NCBI RefSeq assembly: GCF_004011095.1
Contig: NZ_CP028129.1
Coordinates: forward strand, 124,001 to 188,000
Length of the DNA stretch: 64,000 bases
Reading direction: 5' to 3'
Source of the DNA: Rathayibacter rathayi
Lineage (GTDB): Bacteria > Actinomycetota > Actinomycetes > Actinomycetales > Microbacteriaceae
Shown here: positions 52,283 through 58,750 of the stretch, one piece after another
How positions within the stretch are numbered: the first letter of the stretch is position 1
How the letters are laid out: every line of letters begins with the position of its first letter
The notes under the pieces: generated by a model
What the model saw: the letters and a program-made list of their open reading frames with translations, nothing else
Database searches by the model: none
Told to the model about the DNA's origin: nothing
Position numbers and translations under genes: made by a program

Positions 52283-53631
52283 ATGTCCTCGGCCCCACCC
52301 CCACTCCCGGCGCCCAGTACGACCTGGGCGGGCTCGCGGACCTCGACCGACTCGTCGGTCCCCTCGGAGTCGTCCACGGCGTCCAGCGGTTGCCCAATCA
52401 GGCCGGCGAGCCCGGCTTCCCGATCTACGTCGCGCAGCTCGGCGACCTCTCGCCACTGTCCAAGAACGTCCGGGAGTCGACGCGCGGCGGCTCCACCCGT
52501 GGTCAGATCGACGGCGCAGGAGGCGCCCTCGATGCCGAGAAGGCGTCGCGGCTCTGCCTGGCGGAGGCGATCGAGCGCTATGCGTCGTGCTTCGTGCCCG
52601 ATGACCAGCTGGTCTGGGCCTCCTCGGACGAACTCGGCGACGAGGCGATCAATCTGCGCCGCTTTCCGCAGTGCTCGGAGGCCGAGCTGCGCAACCCGCG
52701 CTCGATCCATGCCCCGGTCGACACGACCGCCCCGATCCGTTGGGTGCGCGGCTGGTCGCTGACCCGCTCTCGCCCCGTCTACGTACCGGCGGTCTCGACC
52801 TGGCTGTACATCCCCGCCCGCACGAGGGCAGAGCGGTTCACGATGCCCATCTCGACCGGGTGCGCCACGCACACATCGCTGGCGCAAGCCGTGGTGAACG
52901 GGCTCAGCGAGGTCATCGAGCGCGACTCCATCGCCCTCACCTGGCTGCAGCGCATACCGTGGCCGCAGCTCGAGATCGACGTGGATGACGAGCGCCTCGC
53001 ACCGTTCCTCGAGCGCTACCGCACGAGCCATGTACGCACCCGCTTCTACGACGCGACCACGGATGCGGGGGTTCCCACCTTCTACTCCGTCGATGTGACG
53101 CCCGAGAACGAGGTCCTCGGCCAGTTGGTCATGGCTAACACCTCGCTCGACCCGATCGACTCCGTCGCCAAGATGCTCCGGGAGTCCGCCTCCTCGCGTA
53201 TCGCCATGCAAGCGTCGCGCGGCCGGCCGACGGACATCGATGAGTTCACGTCGGTGTTCCACGGAGCCAGCTACATGGGAGCGCCGCAGCGGATCCGGGA
53301 CTACGACTTCCTGTTGGAGTCGGACGAGACCCGACGGCTGTCCGAGATCCGCTCGCAGCTCACCGGTGATCCGGAGTCGGATCTTCAAGGGATGCTCGAG
53401 CGCCTCGCCCGCATCAACGCCGAGGTGATCGTGGTCGAGATCACGACTGAGGAGGCACGAGCTGCGGGCTTCCGCGTGGTCCGGGTCCTAGTCCCCGAGC
53501 TCATGCCTCTTTCATTCGTGCATACCGGCCGCTACCTGGCCCATCCCCGCCTCTACGAGGCGCCGGTCGCGATGGGCTACGCCGCCGCCGACGAGGCCGG
53601 CATCAACCCGCTCCCTCAACCGTTCGCCTGA
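52279..53631 (+). CDS. YcaO-domain azoline-forming cyclodehydratase
   Basis: 450 residues, ATG at 52279 with GAGGAG 3-4 bases upstream. The YcaO fold covers about 55-430. ATP-binding pieces are GALDAEKASRLCLAEAIERY and AVVNGLSEVIERDSIALTW, and the C-terminus ends NPLPQPFA, matching the proline-rich PxPxP tail of azoline-forming YcaOs. It activates peptide amides with ATP so that Cys, Ser or Thr side chains close to thiazolines or oxazolines. It needs an E1-like/RRE partner, encoded by the next genes. Confidence 0.94.
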   Translation: MNVLGPTPTPGAQYDLGGLADLDRLVGPLGVVHGVQRLPNQAGEPGFPIYVAQLGDLSPLSKNVRESTRGGSTRGQIDGAGGALDAEKASRLCLAEAIERYASCFVPDDQLVWASSDELGDEAINLRRFPQCSEAELRNPRSIHAPVDTTAPIRWVRGWSLTRSRPVYVPAVSTWLYIPARTRAERFTMPISTGCATHTSLAQAVVNGLSEVIERDSIALTWLQRIPWPQLEIDVDDERLAPFLERYRTSHVRTRFYDATTDAGVPTFYSVDVTPENEVLGQLVMANTSLDPIDSVAKMLRESASSRIAMQASRGRPTDIDEFTSVFHGASYMGAPQRIRDYDFLLESDETRRLSEIRSQLTGDPESDLQGMLERLARINAEVIVVEITTEEARAAGFRVVRVLVPELMPLSFVHTGRYLAHPRLYEAPVAMGYAAADEAGINPLPQPFA

Positions 53632-53659
53632 TCCGACCGAACCGACAAAGGACGAAAGT

Positions 53660-54364
53660 ATGAAAGTTCACCTCCTCGCAGCGGGCGACGTGGCCGTGGC
53701 CGTGGCAGAGCGGCTGACAACGGTGCTGCGCGCCGCGGGCGACGTCACCGTAACCGACCGCGTCGCCGACGGCCGCGGACTCGACCCCGCCTTGTGGCCG
53801 CATCCCGACCTGCGCGTCGTCGTCGCGTGGCGTGAGTCGGCGGAGCTTGTCGAGGCCGTCGATCGCTCCTCCGCCGAGACCGGTGTGCCCACAACGCAGG
53901 CGGTTCTCGTCCATCCCCGGCTGCGCGTCGGACCGACCATCGTGCCGCGCGCGTCCGGAGGACCCTCGAACACGATCGGAGGGTGCCAGCGCTGCCTCGA
54001 CCGGCGCCAGCGCCAGCACGATGGCGGGATCATCCGGGCCGAGGCGTTGTGGCGGCACTACGCTGCGGAGCCGGCCGCCGGCCCCGTCGGCTACCTGCCG
54101 CACCACGTCTCGATTGCCTCAGTGCTCCTCGCGGGCGTCGCTGCGGCGGCGCGAGAGGGCCGGCTCCTTGAGGAGCGCAACGTCGTCCGCACCGTGCACC
54201 TGCTGAACGGCACCACGCACCGTACCGAGCTCATCCCTGTGCACGGCTGCGACCGCTGCGGGGTGACGCGCCCGGATGCGTCCTGGTCGGCGCTGTCGAC
54301 CGAGCTCGCCGCCGTCGGCGCTACCCTCACCGCCGTTCCCGACAGGAGTGGTACCGATGTCTGA
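53660..54364 (+). CDS. E1-like (ThiF-type) zinc-ribbon partner of the cyclodehydratase
   Basis: 234 residues, ATG at 53660 (AAAGGAC upstream). It is the second half of an Ocin-ThiF/TOMM E1-like protein. VHPRLRVGPTIVPRASGG leads into the first zinc pair GGCQRCLDRRQRQHDGG, and the second pair is HGCDRCGVTRPD. The N-terminal Rossmann-like part is short and lacks an RRE, which appears instead in the next protein. The family brings precursor peptides to YcaO. Splitting this module is unusual. It overlaps the next gene by 8 bp. Confidence 0.82.
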   Translation: MKVHLLAAGDVAVAVAERLTTVLRAAGDVTVTDRVADGRGLDPALWPHPDLRVVVAWRESAELVEAVDRSSAETGVPTTQAVLVHPRLRVGPTIVPRASGGPSNTIGGCQRCLDRRQRQHDGGIIRAEALWRHYAAEPAAGPVGYLPHHVSIASVLLAGVAAAAREGRLLEERNVVRTVHLLNGTTHRTELIPVHGCDRCGVTRPDASWSALSTELAAVGATLTAVPDRSGTDV

Positions 54365-56054
54365 ATCCGGTGTGCTCGCCGCGGAGGCGATGGGGCTTGC
54401 GGCGCTCAATGATCCCCAGTTCCGTCTCCCTCGTCGGCCTCGACTGGCTCCGGGCCTGGTCGTCGTGCCTGGTGACGACTGCGTGCTTGTTGAAGGCGGG
54501 CCGTCCCGACAGCTGCTCGGCGGGCGCTCGGCGAGTGCTGTGCTCGGCCGCCTGCTCCCGCTGCTCGACGGTTCTCGCTCGGTTCAGGAGCTGGCCGTCG
54601 CCACGGATCGGACCCCGCAGGACACCCACTCGGCGGTCGCCCTGCTCTACGCGAGCGGCCTGCTCGAAGACGCACAGGATGCCCCCGACGTCGCTGATGC
54701 CGACCCGGCCGCCCTCGCCTTCTACTCCCGCTCTATCGACTCGACGCGCATCAACGCCTCGGGCGCCGAGGCCCTGCAGCGTCTGCGCGCCCGCCGGGTG
54801 CTGGTGGTCGCCGGACCGACGGCCACCGGACTCGCCGCAGCGTTGGTCGACGAGCTCCGACGCACGGAACTCAGCGACGTCGAGCTGGCCGAGCCGGGTA
54901 CGGTGCCAGCGGTCTCGGGCCGGAGTCTCCTGGTCATCGTCGGCGACTCGGCGCAGCTGCGGCGCGATGCCGAGCGTGCTGCCGACGCCGGCGTCGGCGT
55001 GCTGCCTGTACGCCTGAGCGGTCGCCGCCTCTACTACGGCCCGTACGTCGACCCGTCCTACACGGTGCGGTTCGACGACCTGGCCGAGCAGATCGCGGCC
55101 GAGGACCACCACGACCCGTCGGCCGACGATCAGCCGCTGGCCGCCGCGCTCGTCGCCGGCGAAGTCACGACCCTGCTCTCTCGAGTCGGCACGCCGCTCT
55201 CGCAGCAGTCGCTCGTGCGCCTCGACCTCGAGACGCTGGTGCAGGAACGCCTGGTGGCGGTCCCCTCGACGGCCGACGGCATCCCGCTCGCCTACGCCTT
55301 CGAGGCGTCGACCGCCTTCCCGCCGCGCGCTCTCGCCTCGCTCAAGGACCACCAGGTGCACTACAAGCAGTCAAACCTCGCGCTGCAGCGCGAGTCGAAA
55401 CGCTGGCCCAGCGCGCCGACCCTGCCACTTGCCGAGCGCGCCGTCTCGAAGAGCCCTTCCCGGGAGGCTCCTGCGCCCCTGCCCGATCCTGAGGCGCCCG
55501 CCACGGTGGCCGCGCTGTCCGCGGGCATCCTCTCGGACATCGTGATCCGCACCGCGGGGAACCGTGAGAGCGGGGGCCCGCGCGAAGGGAAGGTGCGCCG
55601 CTGGGCTGCCTCGGGGGGCAACCTCGGCTCGGTGCAGGCCTATGTCCTGGCGCGGAGAGTCGACGGCCTCGCCGCCGGCGCGTACGGGTACCAGCGCGGC
55701 GACGATTCCTGGGCCGAGCTGCCGTGGGCCGATCCGGGAACGCCGCTCCCCGGGGCGCCACTCGAGGCGGACGCCGTCCTCGTGCTCACCGGAGCGCTCG
55801 GCCGCGTCGCCTCGAAGTACGCCGCGTTCGCCTGGCGCATCGTGCACCTGGATGCGGGAGTCGCCGTGACCCACATCCGGCTCCTCGCCGCGGCACACGG
55901 CCTCCGCGCCGTCGCCGCTCCCGCCTGGGACGACGACGCGATCGCGGGGCTGCTCGGCCTCGATATCACCGTCGAACCGGTGACAGCTGTCCTCTCTCTC
56001 TTCAGCGCAGGCTGCCCAAGCGCACCGTCTCCGACCGGAGGAACCCCGCGATGA
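54357..56054 (+). CDS. RRE/E1-like plus SagB-type dehydrogenase fusion
   Basis: 565 residues, ATG at 54357 (AGGAG upstream). Residues 30-110 look like the RRE-like N-terminus of Ocin-ThiF proteins (LAPGLVVVPGDDCVLVEGGP, LLPLLDGSRSVQELA). Residues 135-260 form a degenerate E1/Rossmann part (ARRVLVVAGPTATGLAAALV) without the ATP or zinc motifs. From about 390 it is an FMN nitroreductase of the SagB type: VRRWAASGGNLGSVQAYVLA, GAYGYQRGDDSW and ALGRVASKYAAFAWRIVHLD. It would bind the leader and oxidise azolines to azoles. It overlaps the next dehydrogenase gene by 4 bp. Confidence 0.85.
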   Translation: MSESGVLAAEAMGLAALNDPQFRLPRRPRLAPGLVVVPGDDCVLVEGGPSRQLLGGRSASAVLGRLLPLLDGSRSVQELAVATDRTPQDTHSAVALLYASGLLEDAQDAPDVADADPAALAFYSRSIDSTRINASGAEALQRLRARRVLVVAGPTATGLAAALVDELRRTELSDVELAEPGTVPAVSGRSLLVIVGDSAQLRRDAERAADAGVGVLPVRLSGRRLYYGPYVDPSYTVRFDDLAEQIAAEDHHDPSADDQPLAAALVAGEVTTLLSRVGTPLSQQSLVRLDLETLVQERLVAVPSTADGIPLAYAFEASTAFPPRALASLKDHQVHYKQSNLALQRESKRWPSAPTLPLAERAVSKSPSREAPAPLPDPEAPATVAALSAGILSDIVIRTAGNRESGGPREGKVRRWAASGGNLGSVQAYVLARRVDGLAAGAYGYQRGDDSWAELPWADPGTPLPGAPLEADAVLVLTGALGRVASKYAAFAWRIVHLDAGVAVTHIRLLAAAHGLRAVAAPAWDDDAIAGLLGLDITVEPVTAVLSLFSAGCPSAPSPTGGTPR

Positions 56055-56863
56055 CCAGGATCCCCGCACGCGACGCAGTCCCCGCCGAGCGCATCCGGCC
56101 CGCTCCCACCGCGGCCGGTGGACTCCGCACCCAGCATGAGCTGATCAGCGAGCTCCAGCACAGCGTGCGACTTTCACCCGACCAGCTCGCGGTCCGTCCA
56201 CTGCCGATCGGCGTCCGCCGACCACTGGTGCAGGGCGTCTCTCCCGTCGCGCTTCCTGCCGTGCCCGTCCCGGCCGAGGGCGCACACCCTGCCTGCGGGC
56301 TCGACGACGTGATCGAGCATCGTGAATCGGTGCGGTTCTACGGCGAGCAGTCGGTCGATGCGGCGGTCGTCGCGCGGATCGTCCGGGCCGGACACCGCGC
56401 CGACGCCGCCACCTGGCCCGGCGAGGCGGGTGCAGGACTCGGCATCGAGCTGCTCGTCGCCGCCCGTCGGATGACCGGCTCTGCACCCGCGATCCTCCGC
56501 CTCGACGGTGATGCGTTCGTGCCGCTGGCGGAACTCGACGAGGACACGGCCGAGGACCTGGTGCTCCAGATCGAGTACGCCTGGTCGCCCGTGATCCTCA
56601 TCGCAATCGCACCTCTCGCCGACGCGCTCGACCGCTGGGGTGATCACGGGGAGCGCCTCGTGAACACCCGTGCGGCAGCGGCCGTGACGGCCGCGCTGCA
56701 CGAGGCCTGCTCCCTCGGCCTCGTAGGGAGCCCGTTCGCGGGCTTCCTCACCTCTGGACTCCGTCGACTCCTTGATGTCGACGGTTATGCGAACGCTCAG
56801 CTGTTCGCCGCCTCCCTCGGGCACCCGCACCCCACCACCACAACCGAAAGGACTAAACAATGA
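56051..56863 (+). CDS. Second nitroreductase-type (SagB-like) dehydrogenase
   Basis: 270 residues, ATG overlapping the previous stop (ATGA). Recognisable pieces are GLDDVIEHRESVRFYGEQSV (nitroreductase N-terminal motif), IVRAGHRADAATWPGEAGAG and VNTRAAAAVTAALHEACSLG, with LVGSPFAGFLTSGLRRLL near the end. It lacks the RRE/E1-like part of the first SagB protein. Two dehydrogenase domains in one operon could act on different azolines, or one may be structural. Its stop overlaps the first precursor's ATG. Confidence 0.82.
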   Translation: MTRIPARDAVPAERIRPAPTAAGGLRTQHELISELQHSVRLSPDQLAVRPLPIGVRRPLVQGVSPVALPAVPVPAEGAHPACGLDDVIEHRESVRFYGEQSVDAAVVARIVRAGHRADAATWPGEAGAGLGIELLVAARRMTGSAPAILRLDGDAFVPLAELDEDTAEDLVLQIEYAWSPVILIAIAPLADALDRWGDHGERLVNTRAAAAVTAALHEACSLGLVGSPFAGFLTSGLRRLLDVDGYANAQLFAASLGHPHPTTTTERTKQ

Positions 56864-57036
56864 CCACCACCACCTCTCAGGACGAGCTGTTTTCGGTCGA
56901 TATAGAGGGCCTCGGCGTCGCCGAGCTGCCGAGCGACGCCGCCCTCGCCTCGCTGAGTTCGGCCTCGACCGCTGGCTCCGCCTCCTGTCCCGGCTCCTCC
57001 GCCTCCACTGTGGGCACCGTCGGCTGCGTCGGCTGA
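56860..57036 (+). CDS. RiPP precursor peptide 1
   Basis: 58 residues, ATG overlapping the dehydrogenase stop; GAAAGGAC upstream. The leader is acidic (DELFSVDIEGLGVAELPSD). A putative core follows about AALA and has 14 Ser/Thr/Cys in 28 residues, including SASCPGSSAST and a TVGCVG end. The leader motif LGVAEL and the core Cys-Pro align with the other two precursors. The C-terminal GCVG recalls goadsporin, whose core ends in a GCV segment. Cleavage site inferred from the alignment only. Confidence 0.88.
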   Translation: MTTTTSQDELFSVDIEGLGVAELPSDAALASLSSASTAGSASCPGSSASTVGTVGCVG

Positions 57037-57076
57037 TCCGCGGTTCCCACTCCCTCTCTCAGAAAGGACAACGTTC

Positions 57077-57268
57077 ATGTTCACCAGTACCAGTACCAGC
57101 CTGACCGCACAGGACCTGACCGCACAGGACCTCGACGGCGACCTCGGCGTCGAAGAACTGAGCAGCCAGAGTGCCCTGGGCACATGGGGCTCGGCCGGCA
57201 CCTTCGGCTCGGCCGGGTGCCCTGGCTCGACCGCGAGCAGTGCCGGCACAGCCTCCTCCTTCGGCTGA
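57077..57268 (+). CDS. RiPP precursor peptide 2
   Basis: 63 residues, ATG at 57077 with GAAAGGAC 8 bases upstream. The leader has a TAQDL duplication (LTAQDLTAQDLDGDLGVEEL), and the core begins about SALG/TWG. TWGSAGTFGSAGCPGSTASS contains an internal WGSAGT/FGSAGC repeat and the conserved Cys-Pro. It has one Cys and eleven Ser/Thr in the predicted core and an aromatic-Gly end (SSFG). Confidence 0.88.
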   Translation: MFTSTSTSLTAQDLTAQDLDGDLGVEELSSQSALGTWGSAGTFGSAGCPGSTASSAGTASSFG

Positions 57269-57324
57269 TCCGTCCCCTTCTCGTCAACGTACGTATTTCT
57301 CTCCCTCATCGAAAGGACAACATC

Positions 57325-57504
57325 ATGACCCTGAACTCCAACGAGAACCAGGACCTCTTCGCCGCTGACCTCACCGTCGAAGAACTCGACAACCAGGTAG
57401 CGGCGGGTTTCACCACCGCAGGCTCGTTCGCGACCGGTAGCTCGGCCGCTTGCCCGGCCTCGTCCATTTCCACCGGCAGCTCTTTCTCGAGCGCCGGCGA
57501 CTGA
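57325..57504 (+). CDS. RiPP precursor peptide 3
   Basis: 59 residues, ATG at 57325 with GAAAGGAC upstream. The leader (NENQDLFAADLTVEELDNQ) shares L-x-V-E-E-L with precursor 2. The core after about VAAG reads FTTAGSFATGSSAACPASSI and ends SSFSSAGD, with one Cys and about 14 Ser/Thr. The acidic terminal residue differs from precursors 1 and 2. A strong hairpin follows the stop. Confidence 0.88.
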   Translation: MTLNSNENQDLFAADLTVEELDNQVAAGFTTAGSFATGSSAACPASSISTGSSFSSAGD

Positions 57505-57509
57505 GCGGG

Positions 57510-57542
57510 GAGTGCCGTCCGCCGTTCCGGCGGACGGCACTC
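57510..57542 (+). terminator. Intra-operon hairpin after the precursor genes
   Basis: GAGTGCCGTCCGCC (57510-57523) pairs perfectly with GGCGGACGGCACTC (57529-57542) across a 5-base loop, a 14-bp stem with no U-tract. It is a likely partial terminator or mRNA-end stabiliser that raises precursor mRNA over downstream enzyme mRNA. Confidence 0.7.
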
Positions 57543-57557
57543 GCCACCCGGCCTCAC

Positions 57558-57595
57558 CCCCCGCCCGCACCGTTCACCCCCGCCCGCACCGTTCA
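57558..57595. repeat. 19-bp tandem repeat before the protease gene
   Basis: Two units of about CCCCGCCCGCACCGTTCAC lie head to tail, period 19, between the hairpin and the GTG start of the M50-like gene. Confidence 0.7.
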
Positions 57596-57610
57596 CCGAG
57601 GAGGAGTAGC

Positions 57611-58750
57611 GTGGGATCAGAAAACGTCCTCCACAGCCCAGCGTCTGCGACTGAGGACGCACCCCTGGACTGGTTCCGCAACGCACACCCGCGCCTCCGC
57701 GAAGACGTGGAGCTGCTTGAGGGCCTCGACGGGAAGCCGCTCCTTTACATCGGCGCCACCGGCCGCTACCTCGCGATCGGTCGCGACGTCGTCCCGCTCC
57801 TGCCGCTCTTTGACGGCGTCACTACCGGTGCGGAGCTCGTCGAGCGCCTGCGCGGCGACCGAGATCCCGAGCAGGTCGCCACCCGCGTGAGCTGGCTCGC
57901 TCACAGCCTGCGCCAGGCCGGCGCGCTCGAGGAGCCGCCGGCCCGGGTCGGCGTTCGCCGTGGGCTCGCGCGTTTCATGCGCCGCGAGCACCTGCTGCGC
58001 CTGCCGCTCACCCGGAGCGTCGGACTCGTCCTCGAGCCGGTGGTCGCGCCGCTCCGGGCTATCCCTGGCCCCCGTCTCGCCGCTCTCTGGATCACACTGG
58101 CTGCCGTGGGCGCCGTCCTCGGAGTCGTGGCACTCGCCACGGCCGGCGCCAACTGGCGCCTCCCCGCCCACGCCTGGCTGCTGTATCCGCTGATCTTCGC
58201 GCAGATCGCCGCGCACGAGCTGTCGCATGCCCTCGTCTGTCAGTACCTGCGCGTGCCGGTGCGCGAAGCGGGGATCGGTTTGATGCTCTACGTCATGCCG
58301 GTTGGGTACGTCGACCGCACCGACGCCTACCGAGTCGCGGACCGTCGCTCCCGCGCCTTCCTCTCGTCGGCCGGTCCTGTCAACGACCAGCTCTGGTTCG
58401 GTGCCGCGGCCGTCGTCGCGATGACGGTGCCCGGTGAGCCAGGCGACCTCGCCTTCATGCTCCTGATCTTCCAGGCCTTCCTCACTGTCATGAATCTCAA
58501 CCCGGTGACTCCCTCGGATGGTTACCAGGTCGTCTCGGCGTTCGCCGGCGAGGTGAACGTCCGCGGTCAGGCGCTCTCCTACCTCACCCACCGGCTCCTG
58601 CGGATTCCGCTGCCGCCCGGAGTCGCCGCACTCACCCCGCGCCGCCGCCGCTTCTACCTCGGTTACGCCGTCGCCTGCCTCCTGTTCCTCGCTCTGCTGG
58701 TCGCGGGCGTCCTGCGCACCCTCCTAGGGCTCGTGGAGGTTCTCTCGTGA
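57611..58750 (+). CDS. RRE (PqqD-like) fused to M50-type membrane metalloprotease
   Basis: 379 residues, GTG at 57611 with GAGGAGGAG upstream. Residues 30-115 form a PqqD-like/RRE winged-helix fold (LLYIGATGRYLAIGRDVVPL and LPLFDGVTTGAELVERLRG). The membrane part from about 185 has at least five helices and the zinc motif HELSHALVCQY (HExxH). A later Asp region (LNPVTPSDGYQVVSAF) fits the second M50 motif (NxxPxxxxDG-like). A leader-binding domain on a membrane protease strongly suggests it trims the precursors. It overlaps the LanB gene by 4 bp. Confidence 0.85.
   Translation: MGSENVLHSPASATEDAPLDWFRNAHPRLREDVELLEGLDGKPLLYIGATGRYLAIGRDVVPLLPLFDGVTTGAELVERLRGDRDPEQVATRVSWLAHSLRQAGALEEPPARVGVRRGLARFMRREHLLRLPLTRSVGLVLEPVVAPLRAIPGPRLAALWITLAAVGAVLGVVALATAGANWRLPAHAWLLYPLIFAQIAAHELSHALVCQYLRVPVREAGIGLMLYVMPVGYVDRTDAYRVADRRSRAFLSSAGPVNDQLWFGAAAVVAMTVPGEPGDLAFMLLIFQAFLTVMNLNPVTPSDGYQVVSAFAGEVNVRGQALSYLTHRLLRIPLPPGVAALTPRRRRFYLGYAVACLLFLALLVAGVLRTLLGLVEVLS

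Noticed and set aside
56860..57504. Possibility that the three short ORFs are cell-wall or antigen-like Ser-rich proteins rather than RiPP precursors
   Set aside because: They are coupled to the modification genes, lack signal peptides, share an acidic L-x-V-x-E-L leader and a conserved core Cys-Pro.
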